Of a stretch of 64,000 bases of DNA, positions 45,786 to 57,401 are shown in pieces (position 1 is the first letter of the stretch; each line of letters begins with the position of its first letter). The DNA lies in contig JAQMRL010000001.1 of NCBI GenBank assembly GCA_035578175.1, positions 375,291,220 through 375,355,219 on the forward strand, written 5' to 3'. Made by a program: the position numbers and the translations under genes. The DNA comes from Catonia carolina. Its lineage: Eukaryota; Arthropoda; Insecta; Hemiptera; Achilidae. The notes under the pieces are model-generated. The model made no database searches. It was not told the origin of the DNA and was given only the letters and a program-made list of their open reading frames with translations.

Positions 45786-46512
45786 TGCAACTTTAAATAA
45801 ACTAAAAAAATATAAATTATGTTAATTTATATTTTTATTATATTTAATTTAATTATATTATATTATATTTAATTTATATTTATTATTAAATGATTTTATC
45901 TTTCATCCGCACTAGAAGCGTCATTTAATCTATATTAAAATAATCCTTTGTACCAAATAGAAACAAAATTATTTTGGTTAACAAATTTATCAATATTGTC
46001 AGATGAGCTGAAAATTGATATCTCTGTTGCTACAACATACCTACTCATTATAACCAAAAAATATTTCAGGCTTCTAATTTAAATATTTTACAATAATTTA
46101 CTGATTATTACAAAAAAAATCACCATCATTAATCAGTAAAACCCTAAAATCCAGTTACATAAAAAAAATTCAAAAAGATTATTAAATATTTGAAAAAACG
46201 TAATGAAGATACCAAGAAAGAGATCAAAAAGAACACCGATGAAGCAGTATCATGAGGTTCTATAAAAAAAAAAAGATTATAATTAAGGCAGATGAAAGGG
46301 GAACGAACAAAAATGAGGGATGAACAACCTTAAGGGACAGTGACATCCATCATTACCCTAGGATTAATGAAAGAATTTTTTGTTTTACAATATTAAGTCT
46401 ATTTCCTTTATACCTCATTTTAAGTTTTTAATATACGTAATGAATCTTACATAAATTTAATTAACGTTTTTAAAATATATTTTCACTTATTTCAAGTCTA
46501 CGATAAGATAAC
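45786..46512. other. AT-rich stretch, no recognisable feature
   Basis: Nothing supported. Confidence 0.55.
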
Positions 46513-46912
46513 TGCCCAAAACGGGCAGGTGGAGTGTTATTTTAATTCCACTCTATCTGTTTGGTCCAGGGCTAAAAAAAATAGTTCTGTTTCTTATCAC
46601 GTAGTCAGCCACTTATATGACTGAACTATTTAAGAACAGAAGAGGTAGAGGTGTAAAAGACACTAGTCAGAGTTATCTCCTCTGAGAGTAATGAATTTCA
46701 CTATGCAGCCAGACCCTGTGGTGAATGAAGTGAAGGTGTCATTTGCAGGGTGGAAAGTGAGTGCTTTTCGGAGGGCCTGGCATGCTGATAAGCATACTCT
46801 ATCAACTCAGTGAGGAAGCAATGGTAAACCACCTTACTCCTCGTTTTTACTTAGTAAAACCTCTAGAGGTTCAAACCAGCCTTTCTTTTGGCTGTTGACC
46901 TAAACAACAACA
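46513..46912 (-). repeat. Interspersed repeat family R, copy 6
   Basis: Full-length reversed copy from ACTGCCCAAAACGGGCAGG to TTGACCTAAACAACAACA. Confidence 0.9.
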
Positions 46913-46949
46913 ATAAGATAATATTCTAATTAGTTTTTCTGCATATTAA

Positions 46950-47483
46950 CCCTTTATAGGGCAGTACTACGGAGAAAAATTAACACGATGTAAAATATTA
47001 AATTTTTTTTATAGGGATTGAATAATGTATTTATAGTGCCAGAAAAGTAAGATATTTCTTTTTTTTATGTTAGGCCCTGGAACGATTATTGAAATGGGAA
47101 TCACATAATAATTAGTGGTAATAATCCTTATTAAAACAGCTTGTAGGCCTATATAACAGAAAAATGTGTAGAAAACTTATCTCAACTTATTATTTGCATG
47201 ATTGCTTGCTTTCCCGTAAAAAACTCGAATTTTCTAAGCACTGTACAAAAATAACAACAAAACAACATGGTAGCGTACGCTGGTATGACCCTTACCACAT
47301 TCGTGTAACTCATGAAGCAAATGGTCGCTGCGCACTAATTTCAAAATGTGGATACCCTACTTAGACTACCAGAGAACATCTATAAAACCGTAAAATGCCA
47401 ATAGGGTTCAACTGCATAGCTTATTCATAAAAAATCGACTTTATTGCCAGTGGTAAGCATATTTACCAAAGATCTATAAAGGG
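46950..47483. mobile_element. piggyBac-like element with TTAA target duplications
   Basis: The ends are CCCTTTATAG and CTATAAAGGG, exact inverted repeats, each directly abutted by TTAA (46946-46949 and 47484-47487). CCC termini with TTAA duplication are the hallmark of piggyBac. At 534 bp it lacks a full transposase. See 47164-47450 for a possible C-terminal remnant. Confidence 0.85.
47164..47450 (+). pseudogene. Possible piggyBac transposase C-terminal remnant
   Basis: The plus frame from 47164 reads through KLEFSKHCTKITTKQHGSVR, WYDPYHIRVTHEANGRCALI, SKCGYPT and, past stops, TTREHL, then RKMPIGFNCIAYS. The spacing GRCAL--C-----TR--------P--FNC resembles the cysteine-rich C-terminal domain of piggyBac transposases (GRC--C----TRY-C--C-VPLC---CF--YH), but several Cys and the final His are missing. 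The location, between piggyBac-type termini and near the right end, supports the idea. Without the TIRs I would not have made the call. Confidence 0.4.
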
Positions 47484-47487
47484 TTAA

Positions 47488-48242
47488 CCACCTTACCTTC
47501 CTTGACTTAACCACTGGTATGATTGCTTCCTTGAAATGCAATACTGAAAGATGTATTCAGTTCCCGAAAAGAGTCAAAAAATTTACAGTTGAAATATCAA
47601 CGTCAATAATTTTATAAATCTGCTTGTTATATAAATTCGAAAGCCCTCGATAACTGACTGACTTACTGGCTAATCCTTCAACTGACTGATAAGGTTGGCT
47701 AAAAGGCCGAGACAGAAATAAATCAAAAATCTCAATTCATGGTGAACAAAAATAGATTGTGGAAATACTAGAACAAAAAGAAATCAATGAATCGCGACAT
47801 TTTTTCTTAGTTGAATCCTGTTGTAAACAAACTGCGTATGTGTTAGTGCCTGTAAATACAGAAACACATACACGCGTGGCCTTGGGTGAACTCTGCGCAG
47901 GCTAACCGGTGATCTAAAAAAAACACCTACTCATTGCATTTTGTTATTCAATCGTCAGTGGTATAATGTAACAAGCCTAATAATAAAACTGTAATTGTTT
48001 TGTCATTTTTGTAAACAAATTATTCTCATTTCACATGACATTATCAGTTATTTATAGATTGGTGTAATGCAATAACAAAATAAATCTTGTAGTACCATAT
48101 GAGTCAGTCACATTTTGGAATACCTGGTGTGATGTGTTCATGATTTAGTGTGCGATTTAATGTAAAATGCTATTTATTCGCATCACTTTTCATGCTTTTT
48201 TCTTAGTTTTTGGGTGTTAGTGCGACAATACACGTATTGACG
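47488..48242. other. Unrecognised stretch
   Basis: A family D-like phrase (TAACTGACTGACTTACTGGC) lies near 47653. The rest shows nothing I can support. Confidence 0.45.
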
Positions 48243-48492
48243 ATGGCGGACGAACCTTCTTCTTCCAGCAGTATTATTAAACATTAAACAGAGAAACCTT
48301 TTCGAAGAGGGGAAAAATACAATCGTAATTAATGTTTTTCAATAAATTTGCTAATAAATATCTTAACCTAGAAATTAAAGAGATAGAATCACTTACTGCT
48401 GAATTTACGGGTGTATCGTGTTCAAGTGTTCACAGAGAACGTCTTTCGTGCAAAAGTACGAGCGGACCTAGTGTAAGCAAAATTTTTTGATT
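48243..48492 (+). pseudogene. Tc1/IS630-like transposase N-terminal HTH remnant
   Basis: ATG 48243 opens MADEPSSSSSIIKH, a TAA, then TEKPFRRGEKYN. After a shift at about 48330 the frame continues FNKFANKYLNLEIKEIESLT, AEFTGVSCSSVHRERLS and CKSTSGPSVSKI. This matches the layout of a family of insect transposase-like proteins that start with a Ser-rich leader, RRGEKYNV and a helix-turn-helix of the form 'I--LTA--TGVS--SV-R'. No catalytic domain follows; the SINE at 48578 comes instead. Recognition is from pattern memory only. Confidence 0.55.
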
Positions 48493-48577
48493 ACTGTTCT
48501 CTTCGTTCCACTCGCCCTAAAGCTTGTTTACGCTAGGACTCAACTAAGAAAAAACCAACCATACGTATTTTTTTAAA

Positions 48578-48899
48578 ATCCCTAATGTGTGTACGTTGCA
48601 ATCTGTTCAATTTAAGAACAATAAGCAATCCCATGACCCAATGAGGTGAGAGTGATGTGTATGAAGTGTAAATGAAGAGCAATCTTGTACTGACTCAGGC
48701 TGATCATCCCTGAGAGAGTATGGTTAATTAAACCCTAACCATCAAAGTACACCGGTAACTACTGGCTAGTATTAAAATCCGTATAAAAGTAACTATCTTT
48801 ACTAGGATTTGAACCGGAAACCTTCGTCTCCAAAAATCAGCTGTTAAACAAGTGATTCGAGGTGACGACTTTACCTTTAGATCAACCCAGTGGGTTGGT
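48578..48899 (-). mobile_element. SINE family B, full-length, reversed
   Basis: From ATCCCTAATGTGTGTACG (3' end) to GATCAACCCAGTGGGTTGG (tRNA-like head, A box reversed). It contains GACTCAGGCTGATCATCCC and CCCTAACCATCAAAGTACAC, as in the copy at 15135. Confidence 0.85.
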
Positions 48900-50902
48900 A
48901 TGTATTTTAAGAAAGTTAATTTAAAATTTTTCTTATTGACGTATTACGTCTTATTTTTAATATGTTTATAAAAAAATATATTAAAATTTAATTTTAAAAC
49001 ATATTTAGGAACATTTGAAAAGAAGGAGCTGGGAAATATTTCAAATTTAAAACCTCACACTCCGTTAAAAACTCAATATCAATTTCAGATATTTAATAGT
49101 AAGCTTAATCTTCCATATCTTTAACGAAATTTTCCGTTCTATTTCCATAATTTAACGTTATATTGCCTAACATTTTCATTTCCCAATTTATGTAACCTAC
49201 ACCAATATTTATAGTATGATTGAAACATCCGTTCGTATTACAAAAATTATGAAAAAAATAAAAAATGAGTTTTTGGAACTTAATTTATTTAAAAGGATTA
49301 TTATATTTCTTTCCCGAACATTCAAAACTTCTAAATTATTATTTTTATATTTTCTTAAAAGAAAACCAAATGAATGAAAATAATATGCATCATTATTAAA
49401 ATAATTAAGATAGATATTAAATTAAGTAAGTTAATGTAAGTAATGTATTTCGGTACTTAATAAAAGAATGAATTAATAAAAGGTAAGAGTTTATGAAGTT
49501 TAAAAGTATTAAAGTAGAAATAATATACAATTAAGTATAGGTAATTACATTACTGCATTACAATAATTATTAATAATAAATAATAGAGTATTTTTAATTT
49601 GAAAATGGTTTTAAACGTTAATAGCTGGGGAAGGTAAAGAGATCATTAATTTAAGCTTACACTATAAAGCGGCGACATGTACAAGGCTGTTAATGTAATT
49701 AGCGTGGCAGTGGTGTAAGGAAGTGTTCGATGTAAGATACTTCTAAACTACACCCTTCTTCAACTCCTTTCCCATTCCCTTACTGCGTTCCACCTACTTT
49801 CTCCTACGATATGAGAACAACTGTTAATATGGGGAAAGAAGTGGTTTTCTGGTACGGTAGTGTCTGTTAGGATAGGAAATGGGCCGTATCTATGATGGGA
49901 AATGTGTGAATATTATGCGAGCAGTTGAGAAGGAACTGTAGTAAACGGAATGGCTAGGTTTAGAAGGGGAGAGAACTCACTGTTGGCTATCTGGCAAATA
50001 AAACCAACTTCTACTATAACAACCAGCTCCCATCGACCTCTTCAACTCATACGGCACCAACTAAAAGGATACGTACGTACGTATGTATACCTACTGTTAC
50101 AATCCCTACTCTTAATTTAATCACACTTATACCTTATCTACAACTAATCTTAAACTTGTATCGCATTATAGCATTCAACAATTAAAATAACAATGGCTCG
50201 TTCGGTTTAAAAACGTAAACTAAAACATTTTAACCAATGTAATCTACTACTACATGTGAAAATAACTCGCATGAATGAATGGGTGTTCATTTTAAGATTC
50301 TATTTAATTTAAATGTTTTATATCAACGAGAAGTGGGGGAGAACTCTACATAAAATTTGCCACCTGGGAATTGAACCAGATGACAACCGCAGTCTTGAGT
50401 TCCTCTCATTTGTTTTCATTCGTACATGCGATTAGATATAGATATCTATACCAAAAACAAAACAACAATTATATAGATAAAAACTATCTAAAGAACCTTT
50501 GCGCAAGTGTGATGAAAATGTCACCCCCACTACCACGTCAAATGAACTGTGCGGATGCGCCGCAACTGATATTACTGAGCGATGTCAGCGTCTTTCTGAC
50601 GTACGTATTTTGGTGGAGGGATCAGTCCATATCATAGTCTTCCGTACTAGTCTTCGTTCCACCGCCTGAAATTAATGGCATGAGATATTTAAGATATATA
50701 TGCGAATATCGTCTGTGAATTTCATTTTAAGAAATCTCCGGGAATAATTGGAAAGCTTATCTCTCAGAATAATTTATCTCGCGTAGCTCTTCTTTCATTC
50801 TGCATTTCGTATAAAAGTACGAAACCGCTCGCTGTAAGTAGTGCATGCCTAGACGAGCTGTTGTCAACTGATCCCCTCCACCGGAAGGCTGGATCCATCA
50901 CT
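48900..50902. other. Mostly AT-rich; more balanced patch at 49650-50060
   Basis: No gene supported. The patch 49650-50060 has a more even base composition with short low-complexity CGTACGTACGTATGTATA. An 88-codon plus ORF (50371-50637) has no motif. Confidence 0.45.
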
Positions 50903-51576
<674 letters not shown>

Positions 51577-51691
51577 GCAGTAGAGTTCATTTTAAGGAAG
51601 TTCCTTTTTTTGTGCACGCATTATAGCAATGGCGCCATTCAACTTCACCAAAACAAAATGATTCGAGCAATCTTCTTATTCGAGTCGGAGA

Positions 51692-52345
51692 ATGATGGCT
51701 ACCTTTTTCTACGATGGAAATGGCGTCATTTTGGTTGATTTAGTGGAACAACAATAATTACAGTTGATGTGTACTGCGAAACGCTCATGAAACTGAGACG
51801 TGTAATCCAAAATTAACGACGCAGAAAACTATTGTCTTAAATAGTGTTTGCTCATGCCAACACGCATCCTCACACCACTGCGCGAACCAAGAAAAGATTA
51901 AAGAATTTGGTAGGGAATGTTTTGATCAACCGCCCTACAAAACCGACCGTGCACTTAGAACACTATTTCCTCTTCTTGTACTTAAAATAGTGGCTTGGTG
52001 GACTACGAGTTGTTTGAAGACGACGAGGAACTCTACATTGCCGTTGTAAACTAGTTCAATTCCCAGACGGCGAACTTCTACGCCAAGGATTTAAGAAGCT
52101 GGTGAAAAGTTAAGAAAACGTTACCCAACAGAACCACTTTGTACCTTGAAACTATTTCCTCTTCTTGCAGTAGAAATAGTTGCTTGAAGGACAACGAATG
52201 GATTAAAGACGGTGAAGAACTCAAGGCTCTCATTGTCAATTGGTCCAATTCCCAGGCGGCGAACTTTTATGCAGAGTGGTTAAAAAATCTGTGCAGCGTT
52301 ACAAAAAGTGCTTAGAAGTGAACAGTGACTATGCACAAAAGTGAT
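51692..52345 (+). pseudogene. Mariner transposase, degenerate, with duplicated C-terminus
   Basis: Across frames on the plus strand: MMATFFYDGNGVILVDLVEQ matches the mariner phrase MATVFWD-KGVLLVDFM-, then YCETLMKLRRVIQN, a degraded HDNA-PHT segment, EFGRECFDQPPY (usual PPYSPDLAPSDYHLF, lost), and DDEELYIAVVN with FNSQTANFYA. A second C-terminal segment follows at about 52140-52345: DGEELKALIVNWSNSQAANF, YAEWLKNL and NSDYAQK. The C-terminal region is therefore present twice in tandem, each preceded by CTATTTCCTCTTCTTG. The wording is of the cecropia/mauritiana kind, different from the mariner at 37168. Many stops and shifts are present. The (TC)n array lies directly upstream, and no TIRs were found. 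Confidence 0.75.
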
Positions 52346-53732
52346 TAGGTTTGTAGAAAACCAAAACAATCAATTAAAACGTGTTCTAACTAATTCTATT
52401 TTCGATGACCAAATGGCCCTTACTTTTCGAATATGAATTGTATAAATTTCATACTTTTATAACTGTAATATAATACAGCTTAAAAATTAGAGAGAAAGTT
52501 TTAAGACTTGTCGCAACGTTTATTATGATAGTAATAATATATTACTACTCAAATAATTTGTTAGAATTTGTATTCATGTAACTTTTATACGTTGAACTAA
52601 CCGAAGCAAGTTTTATTCGCAGTTGTTTTTTCTTTTTTGTAACCGCAACATTTGAACAGATACAATCTTAATTTTATTTAGCTAGCAGTAAAATATAAAC
52701 GCTGGGTTTAACACACAATTCATCATTTTGATATGGAAATTTATACAGCGCATCGTATATTTTACCCACTGGTAAAGAAAAATCAAGTTATAACGTACAG
52801 TTATGTCATTTCATACTACTTTACAGTGTTTTTGTTTTATCTGAAAACGGTTCTCGCTATTTTTCATAGGGAACAGAATTGATTTGATTCTGTACCTGAC
52901 GTTAAATTCTGCAGCACTTCATCCTCACAAATAATATTTTGTAAGTTGTGGAAGATCAAAAGAAAAGAATAGAACCAAGCGCTACATTATTTATCTTTCT
53001 GGCGGAAACAAAATGTAATAATTTTATTCTTTTCTTTTTTCTTAGACTTACCGAATCGTAATTCTATTACATTTATCAAACCCGTTATGTTAATTTTTGT
53101 ATAATTTACTTCATAATTTATTTTTAAAATATCCATAAATTTTTCTGTAATGTAATATTTTACCTATTTAAATACCTACATAGAATTTACAATTACGTTT
53201 TACATTTTTACTTTGTATTACTTATATGAATATTCCCACGGAAATTGAACCATAAATAGCATTGATTTTCAATAATTTGTTAATATTTTCTTCCCAAGAA
53301 TTAATGAAGACTTGCTATAGTCAGAAATCATTACAAAATGTTTATACCTTGTAAAAATTATCAATTTTGATACATTTTAAGCTGTATTTTAGCTTAAATA
53401 CAGAAATTTGTATTCGTTTTCCATTTAAGTATTGTATTTTATCCAATTTCGGCATTGTTATGTTTGGAAAAATGGTAACATTCTGGTCCGGAGATGTAAA
53501 GAGAGATGGATCGAATCCATCAGCGGTTCAAATTTGTTATTGTTCAAAAAATATTTAAAAAAATTATTTATTTATTTTTTAATTTTGACAATTTGTTTTA
53601 TCATCTAAAATTATTTACTTAAAAATTTGTCTTTTTTGGAAGCAAATTTCAGTATTATTTTAAATACCTAAATATTTCCTTCAGCAACATTTAATTTTCA
53701 GAGACAACTGATTGTTGAAATAATTTAAAGCT
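52346..53732. other. AT-rich stretch, no recognisable feature
   Basis: Nothing supported on either strand. Confidence 0.6.
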
Positions 53733-53946
53733 GGCCCTAGACGATCAGTCTGATTGATCAAAAGATTGAACAAACAGACTGAAGTGAGGTTCAATCATTT
53801 CTTCAGTCGTTTGATCAATACCTTTTAGGAGTGTTGTAGCTGTCTCGTTTCTTTTCCCAGTTTCTTCTGCTACGTTTTTGTACTCGTTTATACGATTTTC
53901 TACATTTTTCGTTCGTACTTTTCGTTCGCGGTGTTGTGCTGAAACA

Positions 53947-54350
53947 ATGAGTTCCAACCCGGATTTGTCCTTCCTTTTACTGAGTGTAGCTGCCCTCCAA
54001 CAGAAGAGAAAGGATAATAAAATAAGAAGAGGAAAAGGCGGTGGTCAAAAGAATGGTATAAAATGAGAAATCGTTTCAGTCATGAACATCTTCTCAGCGT
54101 TCTGCGCGATACGGAGCCAGAGGATTACAAGAACTTTCTGAGAATGAACGATGAAAGTTATGATATGCTGTTGGAGTTAGCAAGACTAAAAATTGAGAAA
54201 AAGGACACCGTTATGCGCGAAGCGATTCCTGCAAACCAGAGGTTATCAATCACATTGAGGTACCTATCTACAGGCATGGATTTGGAGGACCTAAAATTCA
54301 TTTTTTTCTTCAATTTCATCAAGTGTGTAGCCCGGTTTAAACATTCTTAA
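53947..54350 (+). pseudogene. Harbinger transposase N-terminal part, frameshifted and truncated
   Basis: ATG 53947 reads MSSNPDLSFLLLSVAALQQK and KRKDNK. A frameshift at about 54020 moves into KKRKRRWSKEWYKMRNRFSH, EHLLSVLRDTEPEDYKNFLR, MNDESYDMLLELARLKIEK, KDTVMREAIPANQRLSITL, RYLSTGMDLEDLKF. The basic KRRW-KEW region, the FLRM block and 'I-K-DT-MR-AI---RL--TLRYL-TG' are the canonical N-terminal part of HARBI1-like transposases. Directly after DLKF the sequence is a non-homologous tail: the DDE nuclease half was deleted and the remaining DNA belongs to the opposite-strand MADF gene. It cannot be catalytic. Confidence 0.88.
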
Positions 54351-54544
54351 TGCTGTCAACATTTTGTCCCAAGCTGTGCTTTTTTTTACTGCGATTGAAA
54401 TAATCTTTGTCCTTCACTTTGCACAAAACTGGTTGATCACGGTATAATTCAATCAGCATACTCGTGAATTCGCGTTCTGATTGAGTTTCACCCTTTGCCA
54501 AAAAAAGAAGAGTTGAGGGGCGTAGGCGACGAAGGGACCGACAT
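54296..54544 (-). pseudogene. MADF-domain protein remnant (Harbinger second ORF)
   Basis: Minus strand, likely ATG 54544 (MSVPSSPTPLNSSFFGKG). After a one-base shift it continues ETQSEREFTSMLIELYRDQP, VLCKVKDKDYFNRSKKK. After another shift in an A-run it continues AWDKMLTALRMFKPGYTLDE, IEEKNEF. 'FI-LYR--P-LW--K---Y-NR-----AW--I' is the MADF/Myb-SANT pattern, and such a DNA-binding partner is the usual second gene of Harbinger elements. In the intact family it assists nuclear import and binding of the transposase. Here it stops at the deletion that joins it to the transposase fragment near 54300. Confidence 0.75.
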
Positions 54545-54806
54545 CGTTGGTGCCGAGCGCGTGACTGAGGGAAAGATTGATCAAAACGCTACTAGACGCT
54601 CAATCGCCCTCTTCAGTCGTTTGTCTAAATCAAAATTTCTATCAATCTCCTACAGTCATTGACTCAATCGTCAAACACACTTCTAGACGCTCAATCATGA
54701 ATGTCTCGGTCGATTGATCAAACACTTTTGATCAAAAGACTGATCGTCTAGGGCCACCTTTAGGGTTGCGTGAGTAAGTCAGGCCAAGTTGAGTGTGAAG
54801 CGCATG

Positions 54807-55045
54807 TGACGTCAACGGCTCACGTAATAATTGCCCAATCAGAGTCTCGTTTTTTCGGCCAATAAGAAAGCCCAGTTTCAACCAATCAGATGTCTTCTTT
54901 TGCGTCTTTTTGATTGGTTAATATTGTCCAATCAGAGAGTTTATATTACAGTACTACGTCACACCGATGTCAACCAATGACAAAGTGTCTTGAGCGTTAC
55001 GTCATTCGTCAGGATATGCTGATTTCTGATTGGGCCGTACTGATT
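54807..55045 (+). promoter_or_regulatory. Dense CCAAT-box and CRE-like cluster, copy 1
   Basis: A full palindromic CRE TGACGTCA is at 54807-54814. CCAAT is at 54835, 54859, 54882, 54928 and 54974, and reversed ATTGG at 54913 and 55029. CRE half sites ACGTCA are near 54956 and 54999, with GTCACGTCG near 55050. Seven NF-Y-type and several CREB/ATF-type sites in about 230 bp look promoter-like. Motif presence is seen; function is inference. No ORF follows directly. Confidence 0.45.
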
Positions 55046-55717
55046 CTGGGCGTCACGTCGAGTGTGATTGTAAAAAAAAGTCCACACCCTATTTCAACTT
55101 CTAGTTAACGGTATGGCAGAACATAACTTATGAAGGTACCTTTCAATGAGATTTATAGTTTCTAGGTAAATATCACTTACGAAATATGTAGTAACCCATT
55201 GTAGAGATCTTTCGAGTTAAAAATCTTTCGAGGAAATTAAAAATTGGTTTCTGTTGCTGCTAAATCTTAAAACGGTTTTTTAAAACATCTCGAGTGTTCA
55301 TTCGATACCGACTCAAAGAAACATTAACAAAAGAGAATTATCTATTTTTCCTAGTTGTTCGATTTTTGTAACCTAAGTTTTGGCCAGTAATGTATTATAT
55401 TTTTAAGGGAATGACTTTATACAACTGTAAATAAATATTACGTACGTAGAAGACAACTGAAAAATCAAATTCAAAATATCTTGAGACGAAACTAAGTCAA
55501 TATCCCACCGGGTAAGAAAATATACCTCATTAATCCGTTTTATAACAAGAAAACTATTTTGCTCTACCAACGAGCATTAATCGAAAAATAGTAATCAACG
55601 GTCTGACAAAATGATGATATAATGGCCGATGTAATTTCGAAAAAGGTTTCTGGCTTTACTCATATTTCATTAGTTCCTGTATTTTAAGATAGATGAAATT
55701 TATTGTGGCCATAATGA

Positions 55718-56097
55718 AAAGGTAGAGTGTTAAACATTTTTTGCACGTAATTTGCTAGTTCCTGACCGTAAGTAAATATGTATTCATTTTTATCACAGGG
55801 TCAGCCAATTATATGACTAAAGCACGTAAGAACAGAAGAGGTAGAGGTATAAATGACACTAGTCAGAGTTATCTCATCTGAGATTCATGAATTTCATTTT
55901 ACAATCAAACCTTGTTGATAATGAAATACAGGTGTCATTCGGAGAGTCGAAAGTACATGATTTTCCGAAGGACTGGCATTCTTATAAGTATAATTATAAA
56001 CGCTGTGAGAAGACCATGTAAACCAACTCAACTCATCTCACTCAGAAAAGATTTTAGAGGTTCAAACCCCCTTGTCCGCTGCTTACCTAAAAAACAA
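55718..56097 (-). repeat. Interspersed repeat family R, copy 7 (diverged), within the duplicated unit
   Basis: Reversed and more divergent than other copies: GTAAGAACAGAAGAGGTAG and GACACTAGTCAGAGTTATCT are retained, and it ends near CTTACCTAAAAAACAAC. The equivalent in copy 2 begins near 63785 and runs off the window. Confidence 0.8.
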
Positions 56098-56673
56098 CTT
56101 TCATTGCACAACAATTTCAACAGCCAGCATTTTAGTTTACTGACAAATTGGATTGAAAATTAGTAATTTTATTAGCCTACCTTGCTTAAGAGAACGCATA
56201 AATTGTTGGGTTTCGGAACGTTTAAAAGTCGCATCTGATAATGCTTATAAAATTGTAATATTCGAACAAGCTGCCTACATAAACACTGATTACAGGCCTA
56301 CAACTCTATAAAATCACAGCTATCGGGATCGTAATTCTTCTGCTTATCCTTTCGCTACGACAATTAAGCGAATGCTGACGCCGAATTATTTTTTATTTAT
56401 CTCATCTGTACGAATCAGGTGTTAAAGGTTATAGTTTTACACTGCCTGTATAGAAGATATAAATACTGCTTATAAATTTCCTGTTAACTAACAGATCCTA
56501 AATCAACGAAAAATAGATTTGACAAGACGTTACTTGACAAATTATTTTTGACCTACGCTATTATTGTGTTTAATAGAAACAAAAATATATGTATCAAAAT
56601 ATAACTGGTATTCAACAAACGATCTATTAGGGTTGCGTGAGTAAGTCAGGGAAAGTTGAGTGTGATGCGCATG

Positions 56674-56930
56674 TGACGTCAACGGCTCACGTAATAATTG
56701 CCCAATCAGAGTCTCGTATTTTCGGCCCATAAGAAAGCCCAGTTTTAACCAATCAGATGTCTTCTTTTGCGTCATTTTGATTGGTTAATATTGTCCAATC
56801 AGAGAGTTTATATTACTGTACTACGTCACACCTATGTCAACCAATGACAAAGTGTCTTGAGCGTTACGTCATTCGTCCGGATATATTCCTGGGGTGGATA
56901 TATTGTCCGGATATATTCTGGGCGTCACGT
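56674..56930 (+). promoter_or_regulatory. CCAAT-box and CRE-like cluster, copy 2
   Basis: TGACGTCA at 56674-56681, CCAAT at 56702, 56749, 56795 and near 56840, ATTGG at 56780. One CCAAT of copy 1 is CCCAT here. Most sites are retained. It ends about 130 bp upstream of the LINE 5' end. Confidence 0.45.
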
Positions 56931-57401
56931 CGAGTGTGATTGTAATATAAAGTCCACACCCAATGTCAACTTCTAGTTAACGGTAGAGCAGAACATATGA
57001 AGGTACCTTTTAATGAGATTTATAGTTTCTAGGTAAATATGACTTACGAAATATGTAGTACCCGCGGTTGGTAAGACTGAGTTTGTAAGTAGTGGTCACT
57101 GTTTAGTAGTGCTCTGTAGTTTTTTATTAATTTTGATAGGATAAGTTTATTACGTTCGTACGAAATTTATATTGATTTATTGTGTTTTTTACACGGATTA
57201 ATTCAGTACCAATGAAAAATTTTTTATGTTGTTTCAATATAAAGATAAAAGACGTATAATGTGGTGCATTTGAACTTATAATTGTGTATATTGAATAGAC
57301 AATAGATAGAATAACGATTTATAATAGTTGGCTGATAATAGACTGGTATACGAGTGGGAACGTGTTTTTTTTTAATTTATAGTTTACTGTTATTAGATTG
57401 A

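Larger units (their letters stand above)
53733..54760 (+). mobile_element. PIF/Harbinger element, internally deleted, two convergent ORF remnants
   Basis: The inverted ends share GGCCCTAGACGATCAGTCT at 53733 and, reversed, at the right end; similarity extends outward a few bases (AAAGCTGG / AAAGGTGG). The interior carries the first part of a Harbinger transposase on the plus strand and, converging on it, a MADF-type protein remnant on the minus strand. That is the two-gene layout of PIF/Harbinger. The 3-bp target duplication could not be fixed. Size is about 1.03 kb. Confidence 0.85.
54763..56629 (+). repeat. Duplicated unit, copy 1 (uninterrupted)
   Basis: From AGGGTTGCGTGAGTAAGTCA onward the sequence is repeated from 56632. 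Similarity is followed through copy 1 position 55934, where copy 2 leaves the window, so the full unit length is unknown. The spacing of the starts is about 1.87 kb, which fits a tandem duplication of about that size or two insertions of one element. The unit contains the CCAAT/CRE cluster and a diverged family R repeat. Confidence 0.85.

Noticed and set aside
54761..54768. TTTAGGG as a telomere-like repeat at the start of the duplicated unit
   Set aside because: Only one unit is present; there is no tandem (TTAGG)n run anywhere in the window.
54914..55108. 64-codon ORF in the CCAAT/CRE cluster
   Set aside because: Not recognisable as a protein, and the second copy of the unit does not preserve it.
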